A stretch of 64,000 nt of DNA from Allantophomopsis cytisporea (Eukaryota > Ascomycota > Leotiomycetes > Phacidiales > Phacidiaceae): positions 186,001 to 250,000 of the forward strand of contig CP103029.1 in NCBI GenBank assembly GCA_024752435.1, given 5' to 3'. The first letter of the stretch is position 1. Each line of letters starts with the position of its first letter. This document shows positions 36,904 through 48,503 of this stretch, one piece after another. The position numbers were made by a program, and so were the translations under genes. Below the pieces are notes generated by a model. The model was not told where the DNA came from. It did not search any database and worked only from the letters and a program-made list of their open reading frames with translations.

Positions 36904-36950
36904 GTCTCCTCCTCTCCTCCTCCTCTCCTCCTCTCCTCCTCTCTTCTCCC
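36904..36950. repeat. (TCCTC)n pyrimidine tract
   Basis: Nearly pure CT sequence on the plus strand, mirror-like, about 330 bases from the G-rich tract. Confidence 0.8.
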
Positions 36951-39306
36951 GCCTACTACCCTTTTATGGTACCCTGGTACTCACCCGTTCTTACCATATC
37001 CTCAGGGCATTCTGCAGCTCGCTCGACCCTTCTGAACTTACGGTACCCACAGACAGCTAAGACTACCTTACATAAATCGGGAGGATGACCTTGTAAATAA
37101 AAATAAATCAAAAAATTAAAAACAAAAAATAAATAAGATCCACCTCTATTACAGTGGTATGTAGAGTATATCCGACGTCCTCGGAATATTGAATCATGGC
37201 TCTTGTATCCATGTGTTCTTCCACGCTATGCTAAGGTATCTTACAATCTGTTATACTTACCTAAGCTGCTTTACCTTACCTATTCTAACTCCACGATGTT
37301 GTTCAAACTATGGTAATGAGGTCAATAGCATAATGTATTGTGTAATGCATCCCATCCACCTGTCCGCCAAGCTTGAGCTGCAATGTAATATATCCCAGCC
37401 TAGCTAAAAGCTGGAAAAAGCTTCACGCTGACCAAGATCTTACGATTAACTCTCAGGCTTGTCTTTCATCAAGCGCACTGAACCCATTCGTTACCATGAC
37501 CAGGACAAGCCCCCGACACCTTATGCCCCATGACAGACCCGATACATATGAGGCATCTATGCTCAGTACGGTCAGGGTAAATATGCCTGGTCTCTTTCCA
37601 CTGTCAATTCAACTGTTAATTCCATTGAGATATGTTATGCGCTAGGGGTGGTATGGGTGCCTACTCTATCTTATTTTGTGTGCTTATTGACTATATCATG
37701 GAGAAGTATTCAGAACTATACAGACCTATACATATTGCCCGGGTTCAATTAAGCATAGGGCTCGAATGGGTGAGGATGGGTAGGGGTGGGATCGAGATGG
37801 AGGCGACTACCGTGACAGTGTGCCAGCCCATGGAAAGAGAGAGAGAAAAGGGACGGGGATGCTCACTGAGCAATAGAAATGCTGCGCGAAGAAAAAGGAA
37901 GAGGAATAGCCAAGACCTTAACAATCAATCAGTCAGAGTCGTACACAAAGATGTGCTTAGGCGGATTGATGACGGAGATAATGAAGAAGTGCAATCAATG
38001 CTAGATAAAGGCATAACTATTCTCATCATCCTCGAGATTTCTTGTCTGGTTCATGCCCGAGGTAGTCAATATCTCTAGAGCTCCGTCATTCTCGCTCTCG
38101 ACACATACTCAATTCCACTTTCCCATAATCAAGATAGAATAATATTGAAAGACTCGTTATCGTAGTCAAGACTGCCTTTTTGTGGCTGTTCCTGCGAGAT
38201 CGACGACACCATCCCTAGTACAAGCCATCCATCCCATGCCAAATCGCCCACACAAAATCCAAAAGCAACTGCCCATGAATCATCATCATCATCAGCCATC
38301 ACAACCACAACCATCCCCCTAACCCAAATACCGAAGTACGTACAATGCGACCTGGTCCTCACGTAAGGACCATGGGGAATTCGCTGTTATAACGACAACG
38401 GTCAACAAAGTCGATATTGATAATACGAACGTCAAAGCCAACTCCATCATGAACGGAGCCATGCCCTTTATTTCAGCCAAGCGACTCGAGCTTATGCAAC
38501 GTGCTAGGTCGCTCCCGAAGAATTCAACCATCGTGGCCGCGGCGGCATTTCTACGGTGACAACAGAGCTCCAAGTCGGGTAAGTTAACGAATAGGTCGAG
38601 TCACGCAAAGGCCAGGTAAGGTACCTAGGTAATCATATGGAGCGCTTCGTCAAAGTCTTACCCTGCCCAATATCAAAGAGAGAGTGGTTCTAGTTCCATT
38701 CCATTTTGGCTTCTTTTGGTTCGAGCTTTGTTTCCTTTTTCCTTTTCCCCTTCGTCCTTCATGTTGCTATGGGCGGGGATCGTGCCGTTAATGTCTGTGC
38801 ACTGTAGGGAAGCTTGAGGGAAGATATCTTGGTGCACGGTGATCGGGCTTAGTAGCAGCATTTTGAGAGCGACACAATGACACTTCGACCCTTTTCAATT
38901 TGAGAACTCCATTCGAAGCATTGCTTTTGGCTGACTCGACTACCCGTCTCCATGACCAAAATGGCTCTTGATAATAGTTCAAGGTTCTTTTCGGCTGTCA
39001 TAATCCGTAGGATCCTCGGGATATGCTTTTTAACCATGCTTTCTTTCATTTACTCGAATGTTGGATACAAAGCCATTCAGTTAGCTTCGGGAGTTATCTT
39101 AGGATTCTTTCATTTCTGCTTCTGCTCACGTATCCAATGACCAGGAATTGTCCATGGGAAAACAATACGGGGTCAATTGGCAACGCCGGCCGAACAAGAC
39201 GGGAAATCAATGATTTCAACGCCAGCAACAAGACACCACAACATTCAATTAAGCAGTCAAAGACATCACCACCCATCCACCACTTGGCCCACGGCCTGCA
39301 AACTAA

Positions 39307-39519
39307 TTAACAAGCCACCAAAAACTGCTGCATGGTGCGCGCTGGCATAGTGGCTCGGAAGTTCCACACTATGTTCCCCGTTTGAGGCGCCTCAGCACGG
39401 TGCATCTCAACGCCTGCTAGCCAGCATTTAAAAGCCCGGTTTGCACTGAGCTCCCGGCCTGCCGCTCTCCACTTCCAGAGCAACCTGGTCGTCTCCTCCA
39501 AAAGCATCTCTGCAATCAT
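39307..39519 (-). CDS. possible short protein, unrecognised
   Basis: A 70-codon ATG frame with protein-like composition (MLLEETTRLLWKWRAAGREL, RAFKCWLAGVEMHRA). The frame stays open upstream in a proline-rich stretch. It could be a small gene or the last exon of a larger one. No family is recognised, and the neighbourhood is repeat-rich. Confidence 0.25.
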   Translation of the reverse strand: MIAEMLLEETTRLLWKWRAAGRELSANRAFKCWLAGVEMHRAEAPQTGNIVWNFRATMPARTMQQFLVAC

Positions 39520-41522
39520 GACCTGGTCATCTGGCGGAATCGCGAAGAAGCGCGCGAGGGGGTGGGAGGGTGAGGAGTGGAGAGAGAGGGGGGGGGACAG
39601 GTGCAGCGAGAGCGAGGATGAGGGGGTGTTCTTGGGCTGCAAGCTGTAGGTAGGTAGGTATGTATGTAGGTGCGAGGTGTGTAAGTCCGTGCAGGGTTTG
39701 GATATGTGTAGGTATGTATGTACTCCGTACTCTGTGAAGTAAGGTACTCAGTATTCCTTGGATTTGCACCTCGGTCTGCCTGTACTTTGTGTATTTCCAT
39801 ACATCATGCTGCAAAGATCGCCAATAAAATACTCACTCGGTTGCACGTACCGAGTTTTCTCTCCGTCTGAGGTTACTGGGGGAAAGATAGGTTGAACATC
39901 TATGCATGCTTGACCATGTCCTCATTATCAATCCAAGCATCAAAAGCATCATCGCAAGGCCAACATCCTAGACTGACCCTAATATTACCCACGGGCAATC
40001 GAAAACATGAAGACAGAGAGGGATGATCACAAAGTTGATCGATTTCTGCCTCTTCTCCTCTCCACCTCTCACTCGAGGTTTGGATATGCGGCTATATGCA
40101 TACTTCAAACAGGAGCACCGCAGCAACTCATTCACTAAATTCACGCGACGAGCACATGGCAAGTTTCAGCGGCTTTAAAATGATACGATGGAATCTACAT
40201 CGTGGAAGTATGCGATGATATGCAACATATGCACCAGCCTTTTTTCTGACCCATGCCATGGAGCCGTGAACAAAAAGTAAAGCAACCGATGGTTGCGAGG
40301 GACTCGATCTTGGTCATGTCGACTCTCTTGTGACTTGTGAGTATTGTCCAACACTGTGAAACCGATTTGACTCGCAACTAAAATCACCACCTTCACAGTC
40401 GTTGCCTCATGATTCGATGCCTAGGAGAGACAAGCCTCGAGATTGATTAGTTTTGACGGCTTGAGGTACATACAATCGGTCCTCTCATGTCTGCACTCGT
40501 TTATACGGCATGGCTACCGCATCGACACTGGAAGCCGGATTTTGTCAATTGAACAGTTGGTTCATAACGGTAGATCTATCCTCTTTGAAATCCTCTTACC
40601 TCGCCATGCCTGATATTTGACTCGTAGGCCCATCCAAAGGATCCAACGGGGACTCCCTTCGAACGGATGAGAGATCCTGGGCACATAAGTCAATGGCACG
40701 AAAAGGCAGATAAACTACGACTAAGGTACAGTCGAGGCACAAAGGCGAGACCTTATTCAGCAGTGCCGAAGTATCATGGACCTTTAGATACACTCCAGCA
40801 GACTTTTGTCTTCCGTAAGCGTCCTCTAACACTCGACCGGTGGATGTGCCTATGCACGTCTTGCGCAATGTCAGTGAAATCCACCATCAACGCGCCTCAG
40901 AGGTTGTAACGAGGGATCCTGCTCAGCCCTTTTTCTGACACTACCGTGCGATAGACGTGTGGAGTGGAAAAGGCTATGGAGACCGAAAAGAGAAGCTCAT
41001 ACACTTTTCTATCATTTCTAGTGCCATCGAGTTCGAGCCCGGCACATCCATGTCATGACTCTGAATGGTGATCATCATCTTCTGGGCTGACTTGCATCAG
41101 AGCGCGTTGTCAATGCTCGGAATTATCAGACACTTTTATATACTTGAGGTACATACTGTGTACATATCTCAATGCTTTGTGATAGGCATTGACTGACGTA
41201 TTGCTCTTTATGATAGTCCTGGTTCATAATACGAGTCGAGGCGGAATTCCTCATTGCGATTGGTCGCAGTCCAAAATTGTACGATTTTATTCTGTAAACC
41301 TTAATTGTTTCATGATTCCATGATTTCATTGTTCTTGTTAATGCTCAATATTTTTTGAATTGAATTGAATTGAATCGAACGAATTGCATCAATTGCACTG
41401 GATTCCAATTGCAATTCTCATCGACATCAAGTCTGTCATTTTTAACGTGGACTCTTTTTCATTCCCGAGTACTGCTAGGGAATTGACTGACTGACGCCAA
41501 TCATGCATAAACATTAAACTCC

Positions 41523-41571
41523 TCACCCGCACCCGCACCCTCACCCTCACCATCACCCTCACTCTCACACC
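41523..41571. repeat. (CACCCK)n tract
   Basis: Tandem CACCCG and CACCCT units with slight degeneration on the plus strand; the complement is G-rich. Confidence 0.8.
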
Positions 41572-41882
41572 CCAGCCAGCACCAGCACGCAGACACATAC
41601 ACATGCTCCACGCTTAGCAGATTGCTCCGCATGATTCTCTTGACAAACAACCATCGTTGTACCAACTTCTCGCACTCACATTCTACTCACCTTGCTTCTT
41701 TGCCCTTTCCCTTGGGAACCAATCCGCAGTGCCAGCCCAGTCTACGTGGGCCGGATGGGAAACACGACAGACTTGGTTGACTCCATCTATCTATCTTTCA
41801 TCTCTCATTCCCCCCCTCCCCCCCCCTCTTCACCCCCCCGGTGCCAGCCGCAGCTGTTGCAACGAAACTCGCGACCTCACGG

Positions 41883-41921
41883 CTCTCGACTCTCGACTCT
41901 CGACTCTCAACTCTCAACTCA
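41883..41921. repeat. heptanucleotide CTCGACT/CTCAACT repeat
   Basis: About five tandem 7-base units switching from the CTCGACT to the CTCAACT version. Confidence 0.8.
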
Positions 41922-42096
41922 CTCCTCAAGACTTATCTCACATCTCAAAATCTCAAAAAAGCAAGCAGTACACTCAGCGCAAAGGATCATGCATAATCCC
42001 CCTCAGCTTCAGCAGGTCGCATGCAGCCTACCATCACATAGACACCATTTGGAACAAGTTTGAGGTCTCTAGCCTTTGTCATCGCTTACAGCCAAC

Positions 42097-43255
42097 ATGC
42101 GTAGAAATCAATGTCTTATTCTCGCCAAACGAAAGGTTCCTGTCACCTTGTCTATGCACTCGTCTTCCTCCACAATCGAGTCTAGAGTCCAGCCTCTCTT
42201 GCCTGTCAGTGCAAACGAAGCATCCCAGCACCATGGAACGCCCAATTTTCCCTACAGTACCAAGCCCTTCGTTCACCTTTTCAAGCCATGGCCTAATGCT
42301 CCATCCGGATGCGTCGACTAAAACGCCAGGTCAAACAGATGCAGTCTTGTCAGAATGCCGTTTTCGGCCATAAGCTCCACATCGCCAACGCCAAACTGCC
42401 AGTACTCAAAATGAGTTACATGCATGTTTTGCGATCCGTTCGTCAGGTCTACATGGACTTTGGAAACCAACATCGAAATTCGAAGATTCTACTTGGTATT
42501 ACTGCTTGCATAGTTGGGCCTGGTGTAATGGGTATCACCCTTTGATCGCTGAAGCAGACCCTTCAACCACAATTCTCTTTTCCTGTCACAACATTCAGAG
42601 TGATGACACTACCTACCAACAACCTCCTACCACAGGCACAAAAGGCGATCAACCCCACAGTCTACTACAAGGCGGAGACGTTGTGGGTCTTGACATGGCG
42701 ACGGAACAATCTGAAGAGCAGGTAATTCTCCTTTTCTCCCAATATCCTGTTTTCTGATCAAGTATGAAACAACATCAACGCAACAATAAGCAAAATGTGC
42801 ATATCTCAGTCCATGTCGAATTGACTAGCCAGAGGACTTATCCATCGGTCCGTCCCTCGATGGCCCGGTAAGATTCGCTCTCTTCCGAAGAAACCCAGCC
42901 AATGCGACCCTGACCAGGGTCGTTGTATCATCGTATATCTCCGGAGTAAGCTGAACCACTCCATGCCTCCCACGCTCCATTGCAGGGGGAAATGGAATGT
43001 CACGATAGGACAGACTGCAGGCGACGACGAATGGCTTCTTCTTCCATAATCCCGAAGCATATCAGAAAATACCCACGGCATAATAGGTACAAACCCGATG
43101 ATCCTGTCAGCGAAGGTGAGCCTCCTGTCAAGGATCCTGCGCGGCGCCTTAAACAAATCTCCGAAACTGTAATGCGCGCGTCAAGGTTGGTATGTATTTG
43201 TGTAGAATCGTATTACTACAACCCGGCTGTTATTCCTATATGCTCTTCAGCCTGA
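42097..43255 (+). CDS. possible multi-exon gene, exon structure unresolved
   Basis: Three pieces on the plus strand look coding. First, an ATG frame at 42097-42321 (MRRNQCLILAKRKVPVTLSM). Second, a frame open from 42374 to 42721 with SKFEDSTWYYCLHSWAWCNG and GLDMATEQSEEQ, ending at a GTAATT donor. Third, a frame starting at a TGCAG acceptor (exon from 42986) with PKHIRKYPRHNRYKPDDPVS and DPARRLKQISETVMRASRL, ending near a GTATGT donor at about 43191. The second and third pieces join in phase across 42722-42985. I could not link the first piece to the second. No family is recognised. A short internal exon or a different start is possible. Confidence 0.35.
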
Positions 43256-44488
43256 GCTCGGCATCGGAACCTTACTTTTTCCTCAATTTTGGTTAGCATG
43301 AAAATCACAAAGATTGGACATTTCCATTGTAGGTTGTGTCGTTTAACGGTTACGGACTACTGCTCTTGAAGCTGTACCCATATCTTGAGCTGAGTCGTCT
43401 TGCAATACACTCGTTTTGCGCCTATTACTCATCATCCAGTTATACCCATTCTTATATATATCTATAAACATACTATTTTTGCAGATTTTAAGGCTCCACT
43501 ATCTATCTATGTATATATGTCCCCGTCAAGACCATCCTCATATCTCAGCCCAAAGATACATATCATATGCAAAGCTGCCTCAGAACTCCCATCCTTCTAT
43601 AGGCAGGATTTCCGTTATAGTCTTTAGCTGGCTGGGATCAGCTGTTCGTTGGGATAACTCAGCCCCAATTGCAAATTGAACCATCAATTGTGTTCTGCGC
43701 TCAATGGGTACCTTCCCTCTACGAACTAATTCCTATCTCATCTCTCTACCTCATATATCCTATTGGCCTTGGCATGTTGGCACGAATGTCACCTTATCAC
43801 AAAAGATTTCTATTAAGTCCCACTTAGATACGGTCCACCAGTAGACTTGAGTAGCATTCGTCTTGTACTCAAATTCTGCTGAATACCATCATGTATGTTG
43901 TGTACAAGTGGTGGGGTGGGTCGCATTGCGCTTGGATGCGCTTGGATGCACTCTCAGGCTGTACAGTCATTTATCTGTACTTTGGGGAAACCTCCGGAGA
44001 ACCAGCTGCCAATATCAACGGCGAAGCCATCATATTGCTGCAGAAGAGGCTGAGCATAACATGATAATGAAAACGCGACTTGTAAGTAGAGTGGAGACAG
44101 CAAAGTCGGATGTGGATTGAGTCAGGTAAATGCAGCATGTGAGAATACGACCTCCTTTGCTGGGCTTCGAAGCTGAAATCGAATATCTACCAAACAGGGA
44201 ACTTTTCAAAGCCGTTTAGAGATCTCTCGATATGTTACATATATTGTCAACGCGATAACGGGCATCATGTAGGTCGATGCACCCACCATCAAGTTCCTTT
44301 CTGTCACTCTCATCTGAACCCAAGACTCAAAGTCAATTTCGGATACTGAAACTGACCAAAATACAGTTGATCATACCTAGCGCTGTCGGCAAGCATTCCT
44401 CAGAAGCTTGATTTGCTACAACTTCCCACTTCGGGGATCGTGAAGCCTGGGCCGCGATGAGCAACAGATCATAATGGCTACAGACTCT

Positions 44489-44979
44489 TCAGGTCGCAAT
44501 CATATCGATCTCAACTTTGACATATCCCATTCGCATTGGCAATTGATCCTTCCAGATTTCCTGTATCCGAGCGTAAAACTCATCATCGTGCCACGTTATG
44601 TTGCATTCTCGTCTATGCCATGCACATCTCCTACAGCTCTCTTCTATAGCACCAGCTGGCTCACTGCGCCTTCTTCTCCACTAACCTTTCGTCCCTCGAC
44701 TGAACGGCCGTGAGCTCCGGGTCAGGAAACGGCTGTGGCTGTTTCAGCACTGCGATGCAAGCTTCGCCGATCACTGACCAAACCCTGTGAAAATCTCACC
44801 TCGCGCGCCCGCTTTGTGCAGCCAGTACACACGCTCTCCATGCGCTTTTGAAGGGGGGTACAGACGCAGGGTGCAGGTATCAAGTCCCACCGAGTGCAAA
44901 GCACTGCGCAGCCATAAGGTCTTTTCTCCACATCGGCACTCGACATCCGCACTATTTCGTCTTCCTCTACAACTAACAT
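44489..44979 (-). CDS. small Cys-pair protein, three exons
   Basis: Exons 44979-44800, 44738-44665 and 44612-44489 join in frame to 125 residues. The introns are 61 and 52 bases with GTGAGA..ACAG and GTGAGC..ATAG borders. The protein has Cys at 24, 28, 38, 40, 51, 54 and 88. The pattern is CAVLC, PAPCVC, VCTGCTKRARE, and after splicing RECNITWHDDEFYARIQ. It resembles a loose family of short ascomycete proteins with spaced CxxC pairs followed by a single Cys-x-x-Trp, probably metal-binding; this is from memory. The charged C-terminus LPMRMGYVKVEIDMIAT is unremarkable. No single open frame spans it, so simple ORF scanning misses it. A further 5' exon is possible. Function unknown. Confidence 0.5.
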
Positions 44980-47900
44980 CGCTATGCGGCTGTGTGCGCA
45001 AATCGGATGCCTATCCGCTTGTCGAGCTAGTTCGAGAAGATAGCGAAGCGGAGCAATATATCTGACGCGTCTGCTCCTCCATCAGGTTTTCATTCTACTT
45101 AGGCATGCCGCGCTGTTTCGTTCTATGTGCCACCACGCGGTCCAGAGGAGCTAATAGGCTGTGCCTTTTGCGTAGGCTACGTGACATGAACGAGCTGGGT
45201 GGACAAACGTAGAGATAAGGTTGCTTGACTTTGCTTAGGCCGATAATGAGTTGCGGCCTGGCGTTTCAATGTAAAGTTCTGAGATCTGCCGGGGCTAACG
45301 TATCGAGTTTGACTTTGGGTTTTGAGGATCGAAGGAGCGAGATCGAAGACCTATCGTAGACGGGTTCTGGGGATTTCTCTGCCTTGAATCTTGGTAGGGC
45401 ACTCGTCAGATCGTAATATGGGCTCTCAGGGAATGCAATTGGGACTTTCGGATCTCCGATGCAGAATGAAGCCTGTGGCATGAGTGAAGTCGTATGTTGG
45501 TGAACCGGTTTTTTGGGCGTCAACTCTTACCTTGCTATTGCATACGTTGGGTTGAGATACCTATGCACTTGCATATGGAGACGCTGATATGGAAGCACTT
45601 GCCCAACTAGATGTAGCTCGGGCATTGGTCTCATGTCCCAATGCTCGTGACGCTTGTCAAGTCAAATTAACATCTTTCTACCTTATCGTAGAGGCTTTGA
45701 ATTTGTTCCGGAAGAGTTTTACCGGTAGTGACTTCTGTGGTGGACCCCGAAGCATCCTTTTTATCTATAGTGATGATCATGAGGATAATCATGGAGGGGA
45801 ACAACGATAGTGTATCTGGATGAGCTGATGAAGAACCCATGAGGAACTCAGTATGGTTACTGAACAAAAGAAGAATGAATATCGGCCCGGTATGACCATA
45901 TTATTCCCAGATGCATATAGACGCATTGTACGTCTCTTTTCTAATTAAGCTTCACTTGTAAAGTCTTTGGAACTCCGCGGTTTTATTGCCCGACCTTTGA
46001 GTGAGCCTATTTTCATAGGTCCCAGAGCTAACATTGATCCTCGGAGTCTTGCATCCTGCTGACAGGTCTGATTTATACAAGGACGTGAGATGCCAGCTTT
46101 ACCACATAGGCTTCTTTCCAACCTCAGAAATCATTCTCTTCGTCATGACAATCAAAGATAGTGAGGCAAAGACATATATTTCGGCCTAGATGAATCCATA
46201 TCCTTGGTAAGGATTTCAAGAAGACTGGTAACAACGGCAAGTACGAAGGTGTAGGTTTCAATGGTAAGAACTTTATGGAAATTTTGAGACTTGGGCGAAG
46301 TATCGTAGTGATCTATTACAGTCTCATGCTTGTGTGGTTGCCAGTGTGAAAAAGGTTGTAATGATTTAAGGTGAAAACAAGAATGACTGCTAAGTGCTCT
46401 CTGTCATTTCATCGTGCTCTCTGTTACTTCCTAGTGCTCATTCATATCATGCGACTCTTGAACGAAGCTGCATTTATGATCTGACTTATCTGTTATATCA
46501 CTATGAGGAAAATATAGATGTAACGAATTTTACCAGTATCCCTCTTAACGCAATAACACTAAATTCGAGATGTATCATGATTATACGTGCTCATCGATGG
46601 TTGATGTATACATCGCAAAAGGGGAGACTCCGGCTAAATCTCAGTCCCTCGATATCTCTCTTGAGGACCAATCTATTCTGAAGTGAATGGGCTTACAACT
46701 CTCCCATAATAAGGCGCAGAATGCCATCGAAAACTTTTTCTATGATAATCCTAGCACGTAAATATCGCTATATATAATGATTGGAGGGAAGTCGGGGACA
46801 CAAACTAATTATGATGAATGGCAGAGTATCTGGACAATAGATACTGATAAATATATCTTCTATTTATCGATCATAATACTTACCATCTACTGCTTGGTCA
46901 TCATAACGGAATTTCTAATGGCCTGATATCTTATATTTATATTACTACTTTGTTCATGATTTCACACCATTGTTATCCGACTGTTGATGACAACGGGACG
47001 ACTTATAGTAAGAGTGAGAGGAGTGAAGACTTATATTTTTGTCTTTCTATAACAAGCTTATTACTATTTCTTTGCCAATGTCAGTTACCTCTTCTTCTTA
47101 AACTCTTTTTAAAGCACTGATTACTTATCTGGACTTATCTACGGCAGCTAGTGATAGAAAGAGTGGCTAAAAAATTTACAAAGTTAAATTTAACAATAAA
47201 TCTAGGATAGGCCATTCTATCGAAAGAGTTTTAGCAAAGGATCTTTTATTATTATAATGATAAAGAAGCTATAATAAGCTATATATCTATTGAAACTGTT
47301 AAAAGCATTATATCAGAGAGTTATTTTAGGCTATAGAAACAAAGCTAATCAGCTTTTACTTTGGATGTAAGCAGTCCTTAATTATGAAGTGAAATTTTTT
47401 TACTTACACAGTATATCCTAGAGAGCTTGTCTCTTTTATACTTGGATAATCACCTATGGACTTATATGGACTATAGCTTGTATGTTGTAAGTCATATATT
47501 TTCCCACAGAACATTTTTGTTTTCTAAGTAGCTTTGTAAAAGGATAACAAGAGTTCGTTGGATTGAGGTTGTATTCAACACACCTAATCATTAATATTCA
47601 TATTGAGACTTCATATCTGTATCAACTTAAAATTTTTGAATTTCAAAATTGTTTCGTATTATTAACATACTTTTGGTAGTTGAATGTATTCTTAAACTTG
47701 CTACTCTTATATTATCAGTACTAATCGCAATTGCCATATAGTGGCTTTATATAAATGATTATTGATATATATACATTGACACGAAGCTCTACTTATTTTC
47801 CACAAAGATCACTAATAGTATTAGCAAATCCTTCTTCAAGTTTGAGAGTACAAGGCTAGGATCCCAATAAAAGCTTAAATTCTGTAAATGGGAGCCATCA

Positions 47901-48503
47901 AAGATTCCAGCCTGAGCTGCCCCGAAGAGACGACAACACCATCAAGATTATGCTGCACAAGGTAGAGTTTTCAGTGTCTGCCTGAAAATTTTGAACTAAA
48001 GAGAAGAGCAACTAATTTTGTCAGTATACAAAGAAAGTAGATTTGAGATATAGGAAAAAGACGATTTTATAAAAAGCCTCGCTTACGTTGCATGACATTT
48101 TTTGTTTTTGGATCACGTTTGCATCTTGGTTTTACTTACAACTTATAATAAGGCTGTAGCTCGCGAAAAGAGAATATGGCAAAGACTTCGTTGTGCTCGA
48201 TGAGTCATAAAGACAAAGTGGTGGTGGCGCGGGGAGTGAGCTGGGGTGGAGATATTGGTATCGGGAATAAAGGATTAACGAATAAGGATCACAGTAGCGT
48301 TATGGAAAAAAAATTGTATTTTTATTATTCAAGCAATTGAACGATGTTATCATATATTTAATGAACAAATCTTCGAAGAGATTTCTGTATGTTCACATAC
48401 AAATTGATGGAAATCAAGAAAAGAATTGCCTATCAACTACAGTAATATGAATTCAACATGCTAATTACAAAGATCAAAAGAACATGAACGACTCCACAAC
48501 GAC
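44980..48503. other. intergenic region, right part an AT-rich desert
   Basis: The left part (to about 46 kb) has one weak minus-strand candidate at 45266-45523, with a splice-like GTAAGA..CACAG upstream. From about 46.4 to 48.2 kb the sequence is very AT-rich, with many stops in all frames, and looks like mutated repetitive DNA. The right end is the 3' flank of the catalase gene. Confidence 0.5.

Larger units (their letters stand above)
34440..39306. other. long gene-poor, repeat-rich region
   Basis: About 4.9 kb without a supported gene. The first kilobase is the likely promoter and 5' UTR of the velvet gene. Simple repeats are frequent: CA-rich at about 35425-35475, GGGGGA at 36542-36572, and TCC-rich at about 36904-36950. 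A 148-codon frame at 37632-38078 and hydrophobic frames near 38319-38573 lack any recognisable family. Confidence 0.45.
39520..42096. other. gene-poor region with simple repeats
   Basis: No supported exon. It contains a (GTAG)n stretch near 39646-39672, (GAATT)n at 41357-41376, (CACCCK)n at about 41523-41571 and (CTCGACT/CTCAACT)n at about 41883-41921. The pyrimidine-rich sequence from 41.6 to 42.0 kb could be the promoter of the unresolved plus-strand coding region that follows. Confidence 0.45.

Noticed and set aside
37632..38078. 148-codon frame with a bZIP-like basic stretch (NRNAARRKRKR)
   Set aside because: No leucine zipper follows in register, and the rest of the frame is not protein-like; probably coincidence.
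41031..41041. tRNA B-box-like sequence GTTCGAGCCCG
   Set aside because: No A-box, no cloverleaf and no acceptor-stem pairing nearby.
41657..42373. 238-codon plus-strand frame
   Set aside because: Its first part runs through pyrimidine-rich and tandem-repeat DNA (CTCGACT units) and has low-complexity composition; only later pieces of the region look coding.
45266..45523. 85-codon minus-strand frame with an upstream GTAAGA..CACAG intron-like stretch
   Set aside because: Two different phases give equally plausible peptides, and no start exon or family could be found; too weak to list as a gene.
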